From Amnibacterium flavum (GTDB taxonomy: Bacteria > Actinomycetota > Actinomycetes > Actinomycetales > Microbacteriaceae), in NCBI RefSeq assembly GCF_003097495.1, contig NZ_QEOP01000002.1:1322329-1386328 (forward strand): a stretch of 64,000 nt of DNA. Reading direction: 5' to 3'. The position numbers and the translations under genes were made by a program. The notes under the pieces are model-generated. The model saw only the letters and a program-made list of their open reading frames with translations. It was not told where the DNA came from and did not search any database. The number at the start of each line of letters is the position of its first letter. The first letter of the stretch is position 1. This document shows, piece after piece, positions 34,217 to 42,232 of this stretch.

Positions 34217-34426
34217 TCAGCGGTACGAGAGGCGCTTCGACTCTCGAAGCAGGATCGCTCCGCCCACGACCATCGCCACCGCCCCGACCAGGAGCAGTGC
34301 GCCAAGCGCGATGCGCCACGTCTCGCCGTCCGCGAGGGCCAGCAACACGCCACCGAAGACGCCCGAGCCGACACCAACAACGATCGAGAGCACCGAAAGC
34401 CAGTGCAGCCACCGTGGGGTTTGCAT
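34217..34426 (-). CDS. small two-helix membrane protein, unknown
   Basis: This 69-residue protein (MQTPRWLHWLSVLSIVVG...) has two hydrophobic helices joined by a short polar turn and ends ESKRLSYR. The open frame extends upstream, but only the start at 34426 yields a membrane protein without a long Arg-rich lead. No clear ribosome site precedes it; TAGTGT eight bases upstream could be a -10 box for a leaderless message. Function unknown. Confidence 0.6.
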   Translation of the reverse strand: MQTPRWLHWLSVLSIVVGVGSGVFGGVLLALADGETWRIALGALLLVGAVAMVVGGAILLRESKRLSYR

Positions 34427-34526
34427 GCCGATCACACTAGCGAGAGGCTCGCGCCAGCTTGTCGGCTGCAATCTCTGCCGCCCAACCCGCATCGGTCGTC
34501 GGGGCTCGTCCGGCCAGTAGACGTGT

Positions 34527-34801
34527 CTACTGGTCGCCCTCGCGAGCACGCCGTGCCTCTGCGTGGCGCGCAGCCAGCTCGCTGAGCGGACGGAGGGCTC
34601 CACGTGCAGTTTCCCCAAGGTCGTACCCGACCAGGAGCTCCCTGCCGGACATGCCGCGCATGTATCCGACGGTCCAACCTCCGGTGTCCGGGGTGTAGGT
34701 CACCCCGAACTCCTCCCGCTCCCCAAGCGCGATGAGCTCACCTATCGCGCGCAGAGTCGCATCCTCGTAACCGCCGGCCCTTGTTCAAGACTGCCCGTCA
34801 T
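34527..34801 (-). pseudogene. small gene, probably frameshifted or a remnant
   Basis: One minus-strand frame (open 34527-34784) encodes a protein-like stretch including EDATLRAIGELIALGEREEF, GVTYTPDTGGWTVGYMRG and GRELLVGYDLGETARGAL, ending in REGDQ. It has no ATG in a sensible place. An ATG in another frame (34799-34801) gives MTGSLEQGPA and would join it after a single frameshift near 34770. Alternatives are a GTG start at 34703 giving 58 residues, or a decayed gene. The composition is unlike the shadow frames around it. Confidence 0.45.
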
Positions 34802-34872
34802 GGGCAGTCGTTACTAGGACCCGACGAGCGCATTGGAGTGGTCTCGGAGACGGAACCGCGATACAGGAATGA

Positions 34873-34910
34873 CGAAGGCCCGGTAGAACCTCACTCCTAC
34901 CGGGCCTTCG
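34873..34910. terminator. strong bidirectional hairpin
   Basis: CGAAGGCCCGGTAG pairs perfectly (14 bp) with CTACCGGGCCTTCG across a 10-base loop. It is the farthest from tRNA-Pro of three similar hairpins. Confidence 0.7.
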
Positions 34911-34946
34911 CTGTCGGGATGCACCCCGCTGTAATACCTCGGGGAG

Positions 34947-34984
34947 ACGACGAAGGGCCGCCCTGTCGGGCGGCCCTTCGTCGT
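34947..34984. terminator. strong bidirectional hairpin
   Basis: ACGACGAAGGGCCGCCC pairs perfectly (17 bp) with its complement around the tetraloop TGTC. It has the AAGGGCC/GGCCCTT style of actinobacterial terminators. Confidence 0.75.
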
Positions 34985-35075
34985 ATCAGTCGGGATGCAC
35001 CCCACCGCACGGCCGTCACGCCGCTTCGCAGCGCGCCGGAACCGGCGGCGGGGGCCCCCCCGTAATCGCTCATGC

Positions 35076-35116
35076 ATGAAAAAGGGCCACCCGTATCCGG
35101 GGCGGCCCTTTTTCAT
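35076..35116 (-). terminator. terminator of the tRNA-Pro transcript
   Basis: ATGAAAAAGGGCC and GGCCCTTTTTCAT form the stem, with T-runs on either strand. It starts 4 bases beyond the tRNA 3' end on the minus strand. Confidence 0.8.
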
Positions 35117-35120
35117 ACAG

Positions 35121-35194
<74 letters not shown>

Positions 35195-35275
35195 ATAATC
35201 CATGCCTGGTCGAACGGCACGATCAACCACTTTACCGTGTCGCGGAGCTCCCCGTGACACCACATCGGCGGGAGG

Positions 35276-35854
35276 TCAGGCTGACAGTCTCAGGTTCAGC
35301 CCCACATGGTCCGGGACCGCGAACTTCAGCGACGGCAGCCACGCATCCGGGACCGCGAACTTCAGCGACGGCAGCCACGCATCCGGGGCCGGCCACGGCC
35401 GACTCGTCGGCAGCGAACGCAGCAGACCTCGCACCGAACTCGCCGACGCCTCCATCGGCAGCACCCGCATCGGCGCCAGATGCGCCAACGCACCCAACCA
35501 CCAATGCCGCCACGTCCCCTCCAGCGACGCCGGCTCGATCACCACGTAGTAGTCCGGCATGAACGCCTCCCCCGAGACGAGACGAGACACCGCCGCCTCG
35601 ACCTCGAGATCCAGGACCTCGGCCGTCGACTGGTCGTCGAAGAACTCCACCCACGCAGCCGCCACATGCCGCAACGGATCGACATCGTGCACCACATAGG
35701 TCGCATCCGATGTCGCGATCAGCTTCGCCGCGGTCTCGCTGTCCGCATCGGCCAACGCCATCGCATCCACACCGGCGAACCGATCAAGCGACGACAGCAC
35801 ATGCTGCGCTTCCGGACCGACGACGGCGATGGTGGTTCCGTGAACTGGGGCCAT
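35276..35854 (-). CDS. conserved hypothetical protein with a tandem 12-residue C-terminal repeat
   Basis: This is a 192-residue protein with an alpha/beta N-terminal half (GTTIAVVGPEAQHVLSSLDR, DADSETAAKLIATSD, TYVVHDVDPLRHVAAAWVEF) and a Trp-rich stretch GTWRHWWLGALAHL. No family was recognised. Near the C-terminus PDAWLPSLKFAV occurs twice in a row, from an exact 36-bp duplication. The start at 35854 (MAPVHGTT) is used because the upstream extension is Arg-rich and unlike coding sequence. It is divergent from the DsbA-like gene. Confidence 0.65.
   Translation of the reverse strand: MAPVHGTTIAVVGPEAQHVLSSLDRFAGVDAMALADADSETAAKLIATSDATYVVHDVDPLRHVAAAWVEFFDDQSTAEVLDLEVEAAVSRLVSGEAFMPDYYVVIEPASLEGTWRHWWLGALAHLAPMRVLPMEASASSVRGLLRSLPTSRPWPAPDAWLPSLKFAVPDAWLPSLKFAVPDHVGLNLRLSA
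35311..35382. repeat. exact 36-bp tandem duplication inside a coding region
   Basis: Bases 35311-35346 and 35347-35382 are identical. The frame is kept, adding 12 residues to the hypothetical protein. This suggests a recent slippage or unequal-crossover event. Confidence 0.95.
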
Positions 35855-35995
35855 GCGCCACCCTAGAACCCGCACCACCCGCCGACGGCGCTCGACGCCC
35901 CGAACGTAATCTGCACGAAACCGGCGGCACCCATAGCCGACTCTTACGTTCCCCCAACCCCGCACGCGGAAAACGGGTCTTCACTGATCGACGCT

Positions 35996-36934
35996 ATGGC
36001 GAAACGCGACAACGACTTCTTCCCCGACGACTTCGCGTCCCTCCCCAAGAAAGAGCGACGCGTCTACGAGCGCGAATACAACCGGTGGCTCCGAGAAGAG
36101 CAGGCCAAGGCGCGGCGCCGTCGCAAGATCGCCGGACGCTCCGCCCTCATCGTCTCCCTCGTCGCCGCCGTCGCGATCATCGCGCTGATCGCCGTCGTCA
36201 CCGTGCGGGCCGGATGGGTGGGTCCCGAGAACATGGCCAGCGACGGTATCCACTTCACCGGCGACACCAGCGCACTCACCGCTACCACCACTGCGGCTCT
36301 GCAGCCCGACGACCAGCCGACCGCCGACCCCACCTCGGACGAGACGAAGATCGCCGACATCGTCATGTACGTCGACTACACCTGCGCCGACTGCGCCACC
36401 TTCGACTCCACCAACGCCGAACAGCTCACCAGCGTCGTGACGGGCGGATACGCGACGCTCACCGTCCATCCCATCGGAGCGAAGGGCGATGACTATTCGA
36501 TGCGCGCCGCCGCCGCCATGGGGTGCGTCGCCCAATACGACCCCGACCAGTTCCTCGTCGCGAACTCGGCGATGCTCGCGTCGATACCGCCCGGCGGGGA
36601 CGACCGCAGCAATAAGGACATCGCCGGGATCCTCAGCGATGCCGGGGTCACGAACACCGACCTGGAGACCTGCATCACCGACGGCAGATTCGGGCACTGG
36701 GCCGCCGCGGCCACCGACCGCGCGCTCGCCGGACCCCTGGCCGGATCGGCGACGGTGCCCTACATCGCGGTGAACGGCACCCAGTACACCGGGGCGCTCG
36801 ACGACGCCGACGCCTTCATCACGTTCATCTCGTCGCTCTTCGCCGGAGACACCGCGGATGATGGGGCGGCCACAGATGATGGGGCGGCGACAGACGGTGG
36901 CGCGGCCACCGATGGGAGCACCGAAGGCCAGTGA
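35996..36934 (+). CDS. membrane-anchored DsbA-like thioredoxin-fold protein
   Basis: This 312-residue protein has a charged cytosolic N-terminus (KKERRVYEREYNRWLREEQ), one transmembrane helix (about residues 50-70), an extracellular linker and a thioredoxin-fold domain with redox motif CADC at 130-133 (VMYVDYTCADC) and cis-Pro in ATVPYIAVNG. Two further cysteines (MGCVAQ, LETCITDG) may form a structural pair. The C-terminus is a low-complexity run of DDGAATD-type repeats. It probably forms or reshuffles disulfides outside the membrane. It is convergent with the cytosolic thioredoxin gene. Confidence 0.85.
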   Translation: MAKRDNDFFPDDFASLPKKERRVYEREYNRWLREEQAKARRRRKIAGRSALIVSLVAAVAIIALIAVVTVRAGWVGPENMASDGIHFTGDTSALTATTTAALQPDDQPTADPTSDETKIADIVMYVDYTCADCATFDSTNAEQLTSVVTGGYATLTVHPIGAKGDDYSMRAAAAMGCVAQYDPDQFLVANSAMLASIPPGGDDRSNKDIAGILSDAGVTNTDLETCITDGRFGHWAAAATDRALAGPLAGSATVPYIAVNGTQYTGALDDADAFITFISSLFAGDTADDGAATDDGAATDGGAATDGSTEGQ

Positions 36935-36955
36935 GCTGAGGTCCGGCGGCTCGAG

Positions 36956-37189
36956 GCGTTCGTTTCGACGGGCTGAACGGGCGGGGGCCGGTGGGTGGCT
37001 TCGTTTCGACGGGCTCAACGGGCGACGGGTGGTGGCGGGTGGCTTCGATTCGACGGGCTCAACGGGCGCGGGCTGACGGGTGCCTGCGTTTCGCTGCGTT
37101 CAACGGGCGGCGGTGGGTGCCTTCGTTTCGCTGCGCTCAACGGGCGGCGGCGGGTGGCTTCGTTTCGACGGGCTCAACAGGCGGCGGGC
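36956..37189. repeat. six-copy GC-rich intergenic repeat array
   Basis: Six units of about 24 bases (TTTCGACGGGCTCAACGGGC type) start near 36961, 37002, 37046, 37087, 37124 and 37161, spaced 37-44 bases. Two variants alternate in the core: GACGGGCTC and GCTGCGCTC. They fill most of the 310-bp gap between convergent genes and belong to the same family as the repeats at 27,376 and 61,412. No gene was found in the gap. Confidence 0.85.
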
Positions 37190-37199
37190 CGTTAACGAG

Positions 37200-37232
37200 G
37201 GCGACCCCGGCGCCGTGGCGTCGGGGTCGTCT
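37200..37232 (-). terminator. terminator of the thioredoxin gene
   Basis: GGCGACCCCGGCGCC and GGCGTCGGGGTCGTC fold into a long near-perfect stem 13 bases past the thioredoxin stop. Confidence 0.65.
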
Positions 37233-37244
37233 TCGTGACGTCGG

Positions 37245-37637
37245 TCAGGCCTGGGTCGAGTCGACTCCGGCGGCCTGAGCTGCCTTCGCGGCCTCGTACT
37301 TGGCACGGACGTCGTCCATGTCGAGCGACTTCACCTGCTCGATGAGGTCATCCAGTGCGGCGCCGGGCAGAGCGCCCGGCTGGCCGAAGATCGGGATGCC
37401 GTCGCGGTAGACGACGAGCGTGGGGATGGAGCGGATGCCGTATTCAGCCGAGAGCTCCTGCTCGGCGTCGGTGTCCACTTTCGCGAACGTGATCTCAGGG
37501 TTGGCCTCGCTGGCCTTCTCGAAGATGGGGCCGAACTGCTTGCACGGGCCGCACCAGTCGGCCCAGAAGTCGATCAGCACGATGCCGTCGGCGACGGTGT
37601 CGTCGTGCGTCTCCTTGGTCAAAGTCGTAGTAGCCAT
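37245..37637 (-). CDS. trxA: thioredoxin
   Basis: This 130-residue cytosolic thioredoxin has the WCGPC active site (Cys29 and Cys32), VDTDAEQELSAEYGIRSIPT with cis-Pro, and the C-terminal helix LDDLIEQVKSLDMDDV. It reduces disulfides in cytoplasmic proteins with electrons from thioredoxin reductase, which is not in the window. A C-terminal extension of about 20 residues rich in Ala and Gln goes beyond the usual ~108-residue length. The start at 37637 (MATTTLTKE) matches the family N-terminus. Confidence 0.93.
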   Translation of the reverse strand: MATTTLTKETHDDTVADGIVLIDFWADWCGPCKQFGPIFEKASEANPEITFAKVDTDAEQELSAEYGIRSIPTLVVYRDGIPIFGQPGALPGAALDDLIEQVKSLDMDDVRAKYEAAKAAQAAGVDSTQA

Positions 37638-37776
37638 GCAAGTAGTAACGCACCCGCGGCTGAAAGCATTCCACGAACCGAACTCCCTCATCCGAGCCGG
37701 GATTCGGGTCAACTTTCCGCCGGTCTCCCCCTCGCGACGGAGGCGCCCCGAGACCTGAGTTCGCTACCGTGAAGAG

Positions 37777-39057
37777 ATGACCGCCACGCCGCCCGACGCG
37801 TTGAGCGACGACTGGCGGCGACCGACCCCCGATCGACGCGGATACCGTGCCGACGCCATCCTCGCCGTCGTCATCCTGGCCCTCGCCCTCTCCGCCTTCT
37901 TCATGTACGAAGCCGCGGGCTTCTACCAAGACCCCGCACCCCTCTGGCTCAGCCTCCTGTGCGTCGGGACGCAGAGCCTCGTCCTCATCTGGCGGCGACG
38001 CTGGCCCGAAGCGGTCCTGCTCGTCAGCGCCGTGGTCTTCGTCGCCACCCAGCTCCTCAAAGTGCCCGAGGTGCTGTTCAGCAACATCTCCCTGTTCATC
38101 GCCCTGTACACCGTCGGCGCCTGGGCTCGGCACCGTCGGCGCGGCACACTGATCCGCGCCGTCGTGATCCTCGGCATGTTCATCTGGCTCTTCTTCGCCC
38201 TCGTCGATCAGAGCAGGCAGGCCCAAGCCGCCGCAGTGCCGGGCGAGGACGCGCTCTCGCCGTTCATCGCCATCGGGCTCATCACGATCCTCAACAACCT
38301 CCTCTACTTCGGCGGCGCCTACTACTTCGGCGACCGGGCGTGGGCATCGGCCCGTGCGCGCGTCGCGCTCGAAGAGCGCACCGCGGAACTGGCCGCCGAG
38401 CGGGAGCGGACGGCCTCCCAGGCCGTCGCCATCGAACGACTCCGGATCGCCCGAGAACTGCACGACGTCGTCGCACACCACGTCTCCGTGATGGGCGTGC
38501 AGGCAGGTGCGGCACGGCGGATGCTCGAGACGCAGCCCGACCGCGCCGCGGACTCCCTCACCGCGATCGAGGCCAGTGCGCGCGCGGGGGTCGAGGAACT
38601 GCACCGCATGCTGGGCACACTCCGCGATGACCAGACCCCCGTCTCCCCCGGTGACGGCCCGAGCACGCGGGGCCTCGACCAGCTCGGAGACCTGGTCGCC
38701 GAAGCCCGCGACTCGGGGCTCTCCGCCACGCTCAGCACCGTCGGCGACCCCAGACCCGTCTCCCCCACCACCGGTTTCACGCTGTACCGGGTCGCTCAGG
38801 AGGCGATCACCAACACGCTCAAGCATGCCGGCCCGACGGCCTCGGTCGACGTCCGCGTGCGATACCTCGACACGGCCGTAGAACTCGAGGTCACCGATTC
38901 GGGCGGCAAAGCCGCTCCCGGGCGCGCGCCCGGAGCCGGCCTCGGGCACATCGGCATGCGCGAACGCCTCGCCGCCGTGGGCGGCACCCTCGAACTCGGA
39001 CCGCGATCGCGCGGCGGGTATCTCGTCCGAGCCTCCGTTCCCGCCGGTGCCGTATGA
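37777..39057 (+). CDS. two-component sensor histidine kinase (HisKA_3, NarL type)
   Basis: This 426-residue kinase has five hydrophobic segments in residues about 25-185 and a short linker helix (about 190-225). The dimerisation/phosphoacceptor block is RIARELHDVVAHHVSVMGVQ with the phosphorylated His. The ATPase domain shows an N-box (ITNTLKHAG) and a G-box (GAGLGHIGMRERLAAVGG). There is no extracellular sensor domain, so it resembles membrane-stress or ligand-in-membrane sensors. It overlaps the response-regulator gene as ATGA, and an ABC exporter follows. Confidence 0.93.
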   Translation: MTATPPDALSDDWRRPTPDRRGYRADAILAVVILALALSAFFMYEAAGFYQDPAPLWLSLLCVGTQSLVLIWRRRWPEAVLLVSAVVFVATQLLKVPEVLFSNISLFIALYTVGAWARHRRRGTLIRAVVILGMFIWLFFALVDQSRQAQAAAVPGEDALSPFIAIGLITILNNLLYFGGAYYFGDRAWASARARVALEERTAELAAERERTASQAVAIERLRIARELHDVVAHHVSVMGVQAGAARRMLETQPDRAADSLTAIEASARAGVEELHRMLGTLRDDQTPVSPGDGPSTRGLDQLGDLVAEARDSGLSATLSTVGDPRPVSPTTGFTLYRVAQEAITNTLKHAGPTASVDVRVRYLDTAVELEVTDSGGKAAPGRAPGAGLGHIGMRERLAAVGGTLELGPRSRGGYLVRASVPAGAV

Positions 39058-39710
39058 GCGACATCCGTGTGCTGCTGGTCGACGATCAGGCCCTCCTCCG
39101 CGGAGGCATCCGCGCGATCCTCGAGAGCGAACCCGGGATCGTCGTCGTCGGCGAAGGCGACGACGGGCAGGCGGCCATCGACCTGACCATGTCTCTCGCG
39201 CCCGACGTCATCTGCCTCGACGTGCAGATGCCCGGGATGGACGGTCTCACCGCCGCCCGCCATATCGCCGCTCTCCCCCATCCGCCGGCGATCCTCATGC
39301 TCACCACCTTCAATCGCGACGACTACCTGTTCGAAGCGCTCCAGCACGGCGCCAGCGGGTTCCTGCTGAAGAACAGCTCGCCCGAGAGGCTCGTCGAAGC
39401 GGTCCAGGTCGTCGCCCGCGGTGACGCACTGCTCAGCCCCGACGTGACGCGCCGGGTCATCGAGCACTTCACCGAGCGCACCACGGTCGAGCCCAGCGCT
39501 GCGGCCGAACAGCTCACCGATCGTGAGCGGGAGGTGCTCGGACTCGTGGCGCGGGGCCTCAGCAATGCCGAGATCGCCCGTGAGCTGTACCTCGGCGAGG
39601 CGACTGTCAAGACGCACGTGTCGAAGGTGCTGCTCAAGCTCGGGCTGCGCGACCGAATCCAGGCTGTCGTGTTCGCGTACGAGCACGGGATCGCGGTCCC
39701 GGGGGCCTGA
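39054..39710 (+). CDS. response regulator, NarL/LuxR family
   Basis: This 218-residue regulator has a receiver domain with phosphoacceptor Asp56 (DVICLDVQMPGMDG), Thr in MLTTFN and Lys in GFLLKNSSPE, plus a LuxR helix-turn-helix (LTDREREVLGLVARGLSNAE and ATVKTHVSKVLLKLGL). It is translationally coupled to the histidine kinase. The ABC exporter 183 bases downstream is a probable target, as is common for such quartets. Confidence 0.94.
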   Translation: MSDIRVLLVDDQALLRGGIRAILESEPGIVVVGEGDDGQAAIDLTMSLAPDVICLDVQMPGMDGLTAARHIAALPHPPAILMLTTFNRDDYLFEALQHGASGFLLKNSSPERLVEAVQVVARGDALLSPDVTRRVIEHFTERTTVEPSAAAEQLTDREREVLGLVARGLSNAEIARELYLGEATVKTHVSKVLLKLGLRDRIQAVVFAYEHGIAVPGA

Positions 39711-39719
39711 GCCTGTCTG

Positions 39720-39792
39720 CTGGTCTTGATACGCGCTGCGCGCTGCTCGACCTCCGAGGTTGCCCGCCCACTGAGCGGAGCGAGGTGAAGGG
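39720..39792. repeat. degenerate intergenic repeat unit
   Basis: GATACGCGCTGCGCGCTGCTC is followed by CCGCCCACTGAGCGGAGCGAGG, a degenerate copy of the CTGAGC(C/G)C family. It lies in the spacer between the response-regulator and ABC ATPase genes. Confidence 0.55.
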
Positions 39793-39892
39793 CTCCCCCG
39801 TGCGGCGGAGGGGTGTCGGCCGCTGCCCTCCCCACGGCGGATAGCGCCCGGTGGCGCGCGTCCCTAGCGTTGGCCAGGACGGAAGGAACACC

Positions 39893-40777
39893 ATGCTTCA
39901 GATCGACGGAGTGACCAAGAGGTTCGGCACCCGAACCGCCCTCGACGACGTGTCGTTCGAGGTCGGCGACGGTCGACTCACCGGATTCGTCGGCGGGAAC
40001 GGGGCCGGCAAGACGACCACGATGCGCATCATCCTCGGGGTGCTGTCCGCCGACTCCGGCAGCGTCAGCCTCGGCGGATCGAAGCTCGGTCCCACCGACC
40101 GTCGCCGCTTCGGCTACATGCCCGAGGAGCGGGGCCTCTACGCGAAGATGAAAGTCCACGAGCAGCTCGTCTACCTCGCCCGTCTGCACGGGGTCGGACA
40201 GAAGGATGCGAACGCGAACGCGACGACCCTGCTCGACCAGCTCGGCCTCGCCGAGCGCGCCGGAGACACGGTGGAGAGCCTCTCCCTCGGGAACCAGCAG
40301 CGCGCCCAGATCGCTGCAGCCCTCGTCCACGGCCCCGAGGTGCTGATCCTCGACGAGCCGTTCTCGGGACTCGACCCGATGGCCGTCGAGACCGTGCTCG
40401 GTGTTCTCCAGGATGTCGCCCGGCGAGGCGCCCCCGTCCTGTTCTCCTCGCATCAGCTCGACGTGGTCGAGCGGCTCTGCGACGACGTCGTCGTCATCGC
40501 GGACGGAACAGTGAGGGCGAGCGGGTCTCGTGAGAAGCTCCAGGCCGACAACTCCGGCAACCAGTTCGAGCTCCTCGTCGCGGGCGATGCGGCCTGGGTG
40601 CGCGACATGCCCGGCATCACGGTCGTCGACTTCGACAGCGGTTACGCGCTCTTCCAGGCGGACACCGACGACGCTGCCCAGCACGTGCTGCAGCGGGCGA
40701 TGCAGAACGGAACCGTCGTGAGCTTCGGGCCCCGCAGACCCTCTCTCACCGAGATCTTCAAGGAGGTAGTCCGATGA
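39893..40777 (+). CDS. ABC-2 type exporter, ATP-binding protein (NatA-like)
   Basis: This 294-residue ATPase has GGNGAGKTT, the signature LSLGNQQRAQI, Walker B VLILDEPFSGLD and a His switch in FSSHQLD. A C-terminal DUF4162-like tail (LQADNSGNQFELLV to PSLTEIFKEVV) is typical of NatA/drug exporter ATPases. The start at 39893 follows GGAAGGAAC. It overlaps the permease gene as ATGA. The transported compound (Na+, lipid or antibiotic) is not evident. Confidence 0.93.
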   Translation: MLQIDGVTKRFGTRTALDDVSFEVGDGRLTGFVGGNGAGKTTTMRIILGVLSADSGSVSLGGSKLGPTDRRRFGYMPEERGLYAKMKVHEQLVYLARLHGVGQKDANANATTLLDQLGLAERAGDTVESLSLGNQQRAQIAAALVHGPEVLILDEPFSGLDPMAVETVLGVLQDVARRGAPVLFSSHQLDVVERLCDDVVVIADGTVRASGSREKLQADNSGNQFELLVAGDAAWVRDMPGITVVDFDSGYALFQADTDDAAQHVLQRAMQNGTVVSFGPRRPSLTEIFKEVVR

Positions 40778-41859
40778 GCACCACCAGCTCGCCCAACAGC
40801 TTCGCGCAGAGCGTCGCCCTCGTCGCGGAACGCGAGGTGCGGATGCGTCTGCGCAGCAAGGCGTTCCTCATCTCGTCCGCCATCCTGCTGCTCGCCGTTC
40901 TCGGCTCCATCGTCGCGGGAAGCGTCTTCAGCGGGGCGGCCGGCGACTCGACCATCCCCGTCGCCACGGTTGCGGAGACCGCTCGATACGGCCAGTCGGA
41001 CGGGCTGAAGGCGACCAGCGCCGACGAGGCCGAACAGCTCGTCAGGGACGGTGAGGTCGACGCGGCCATCCTGCCCGGCGACGGCCCCTCCGGCATCGAA
41101 CTCGTCGGACTCGACGACGTGCCGACCGAGCTGGTGCAGCTCCTCAGCGTCACCCCCGAGGTCACCCTCATCGGCGACACCTCGACGAACGGCTTCCTCG
41201 CCTACATCGTCGCCATCGCCTTCGGTGTGGTCTTCTTCATGGCGGCGACCGTGTTCGGCACGACCATCGCTCAGAGCGTCGTCGAGGAGAAGCAGACCCG
41301 CATCGTCGAGATCCTCATGTCGGCGATCTCGGCCCGCGCACTGCTCGCCGGCAAGGTGGTCGGCAACACGATCCTCGCGTTCGGGCAGATACTGCTGATC
41401 GCGGTCCTGGCCATCGTGGGCCTGCTCGTCACCGGCCAGGACGACGTCGTCAACCTGCTCGGCCCCTCGATCATCTGGTTCGTGGTGTTCTTCGCCGTCG
41501 GATTCGTGCTCATCGCGGCGATGTACGCGACCGCTGCGGCGCTCGTCTCCCGCCAGGAGGACATCGGGTCGGTGACGAGCCCGGTGCTGATGCTCGTGAT
41601 GATCCCGTACTTCCTGATCATCTTCTTCTATGACAACGACCTGGTGCTGACGATCATGTCGTACGTACCGTTCTCCGCGCCGATCGGGATGCCGATGCGG
41701 ATCTTCCTCGGCACCGCTGAATGGTGGGAGCCGTTGCTGTCGCTCCTCATGGTCATCGCCACGACGGTGCTGGTCGTCCTGCTCGGGTCGAAGATCTACT
41801 CGAACTCGCTCCTGCGCACGGGCGCACGCGTGAAGCTGCTCGAGGCGCTCCGCGGCTGA
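40774..41859 (+). CDS. ABC-2 type exporter, permease (NatB-like)
   Basis: This 361-residue permease has the ABC-2/NatB layout: one N-terminal helix (about residues 30-52), a large extracellular loop (about 55-135), then five helices in residues about 140-345. The conserved block VVEEKQTRIVEILMSAISAR follows the second helix. It forms the export channel with the preceding ATPase, probably under the linked two-component system. Confidence 0.92.
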   Translation: MSTTSSPNSFAQSVALVAEREVRMRLRSKAFLISSAILLLAVLGSIVAGSVFSGAAGDSTIPVATVAETARYGQSDGLKATSADEAEQLVRDGEVDAAILPGDGPSGIELVGLDDVPTELVQLLSVTPEVTLIGDTSTNGFLAYIVAIAFGVVFFMAATVFGTTIAQSVVEEKQTRIVEILMSAISARALLAGKVVGNTILAFGQILLIAVLAIVGLLVTGQDDVVNLLGPSIIWFVVFFAVGFVLIAAMYATAAALVSRQEDIGSVTSPVLMLVMIPYFLIIFFYDNDLVLTIMSYVPFSAPIGMPMRIFLGTAEWWEPLLSLLMVIATTVLVVLLGSKIYSNSLLRTGARVKLLEALRG

Positions 41860-41871
41860 GCCGTCGCCGCA

Positions 41872-41918
41872 ACGACGAAGGGCCCCGAGACCTGCGGTCT
41901 CGGGGCCCTTCTCGTCGT
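41872..41918. terminator. bidirectional terminator between convergent transcripts
   Basis: ACGACGAAGGGCCCCGAGACC and its near-complete complement form a stem of about 22 bp around a 3-base loop. It separates the plus-strand exporter operon from the minus-strand housekeeping cluster and touches the stop of the latter's last gene. Confidence 0.85.
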
Positions 41919-42232
41919 CAGGCGGAGTGATCCTCCGGCAGACGCCACTCGGCGACGAACTCCGCTACCGTCTTCGTCTCGAGATCGAGCTGTACCTGCC
42001 CGAGGAGCACCGACGGGTCGCCGACGTCGGCGCGCGTGCGGATGATCTCGGCGCCCGAGTCGATCCGGCGCACCACGAGGTCGTACGGAGTCGGATCCTC
42101 GGAACCAGGCCCGGTCACCAGCGCCGTCACCACCGACATCAGCGAACGGACACCACTGAGCTCGACGGGCTCGAGCTCCGCGGTGAGGTACTCCGCCGCG
42201 ACGTCGGGGTCGGCGGTGCCGTCGTCGGTCAT
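41918..42232 (-). CDS. small conserved hypothetical protein downstream of der
   Basis: This 104-residue protein has a mixed alpha/beta pattern ([40 protein letters not shown]), no membrane segment and no known motif. It overlaps the der gene as ATGA and ends at the terminator, so it is the last gene of the long housekeeping transcript. The function is unknown; coupling to der hints at ribosome or translation work but does not show it. Confidence 0.7.
   Translation of the reverse strand: MTDDGTADPDVAAEYLTAELEPVELSGVRSLMSVVTALVTGPGSEDPTPYDLVVRRIDSGAEIIRTRADVGDPSVLLGQVQLDLETKTVAEFVAEWRLPEDHSA

Larger units (their letters stand above)
34802..35075. other. gene-free spacer with terminator hairpins and repeated tRNA-end-like sequence
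   Basis: No protein gene was recognised. The spacer contains two strong hairpins and two copies of GTCGGGATGCACCCC (34914-34928 and 34990-35004). Their first eight or so bases repeat the junction at the 3' end of tRNA-Pro. Confidence 0.5.

Noticed and set aside
34427..35120. Prophage or genomic-island attachment site at tRNA-Pro
   Set aside because: The repeated tRNA-end sequence is only about 9-15 bases, and no integrase or phage genes are in reach; kept only as a question in the findings.
35306..35866. Plus-strand Arg-rich frame over the hypothetical protein with the tandem repeat
   Set aside because: The translation is almost entirely Arg, His, Gln and Pro, while the minus-strand frame has a balanced composition and an ATG that fits.
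36956..37189. CRISPR array
   Set aside because: Repeats are about 24 bases with spacers of 13-20 bases that are themselves similar and GC-rich; no leader and no cas genes.
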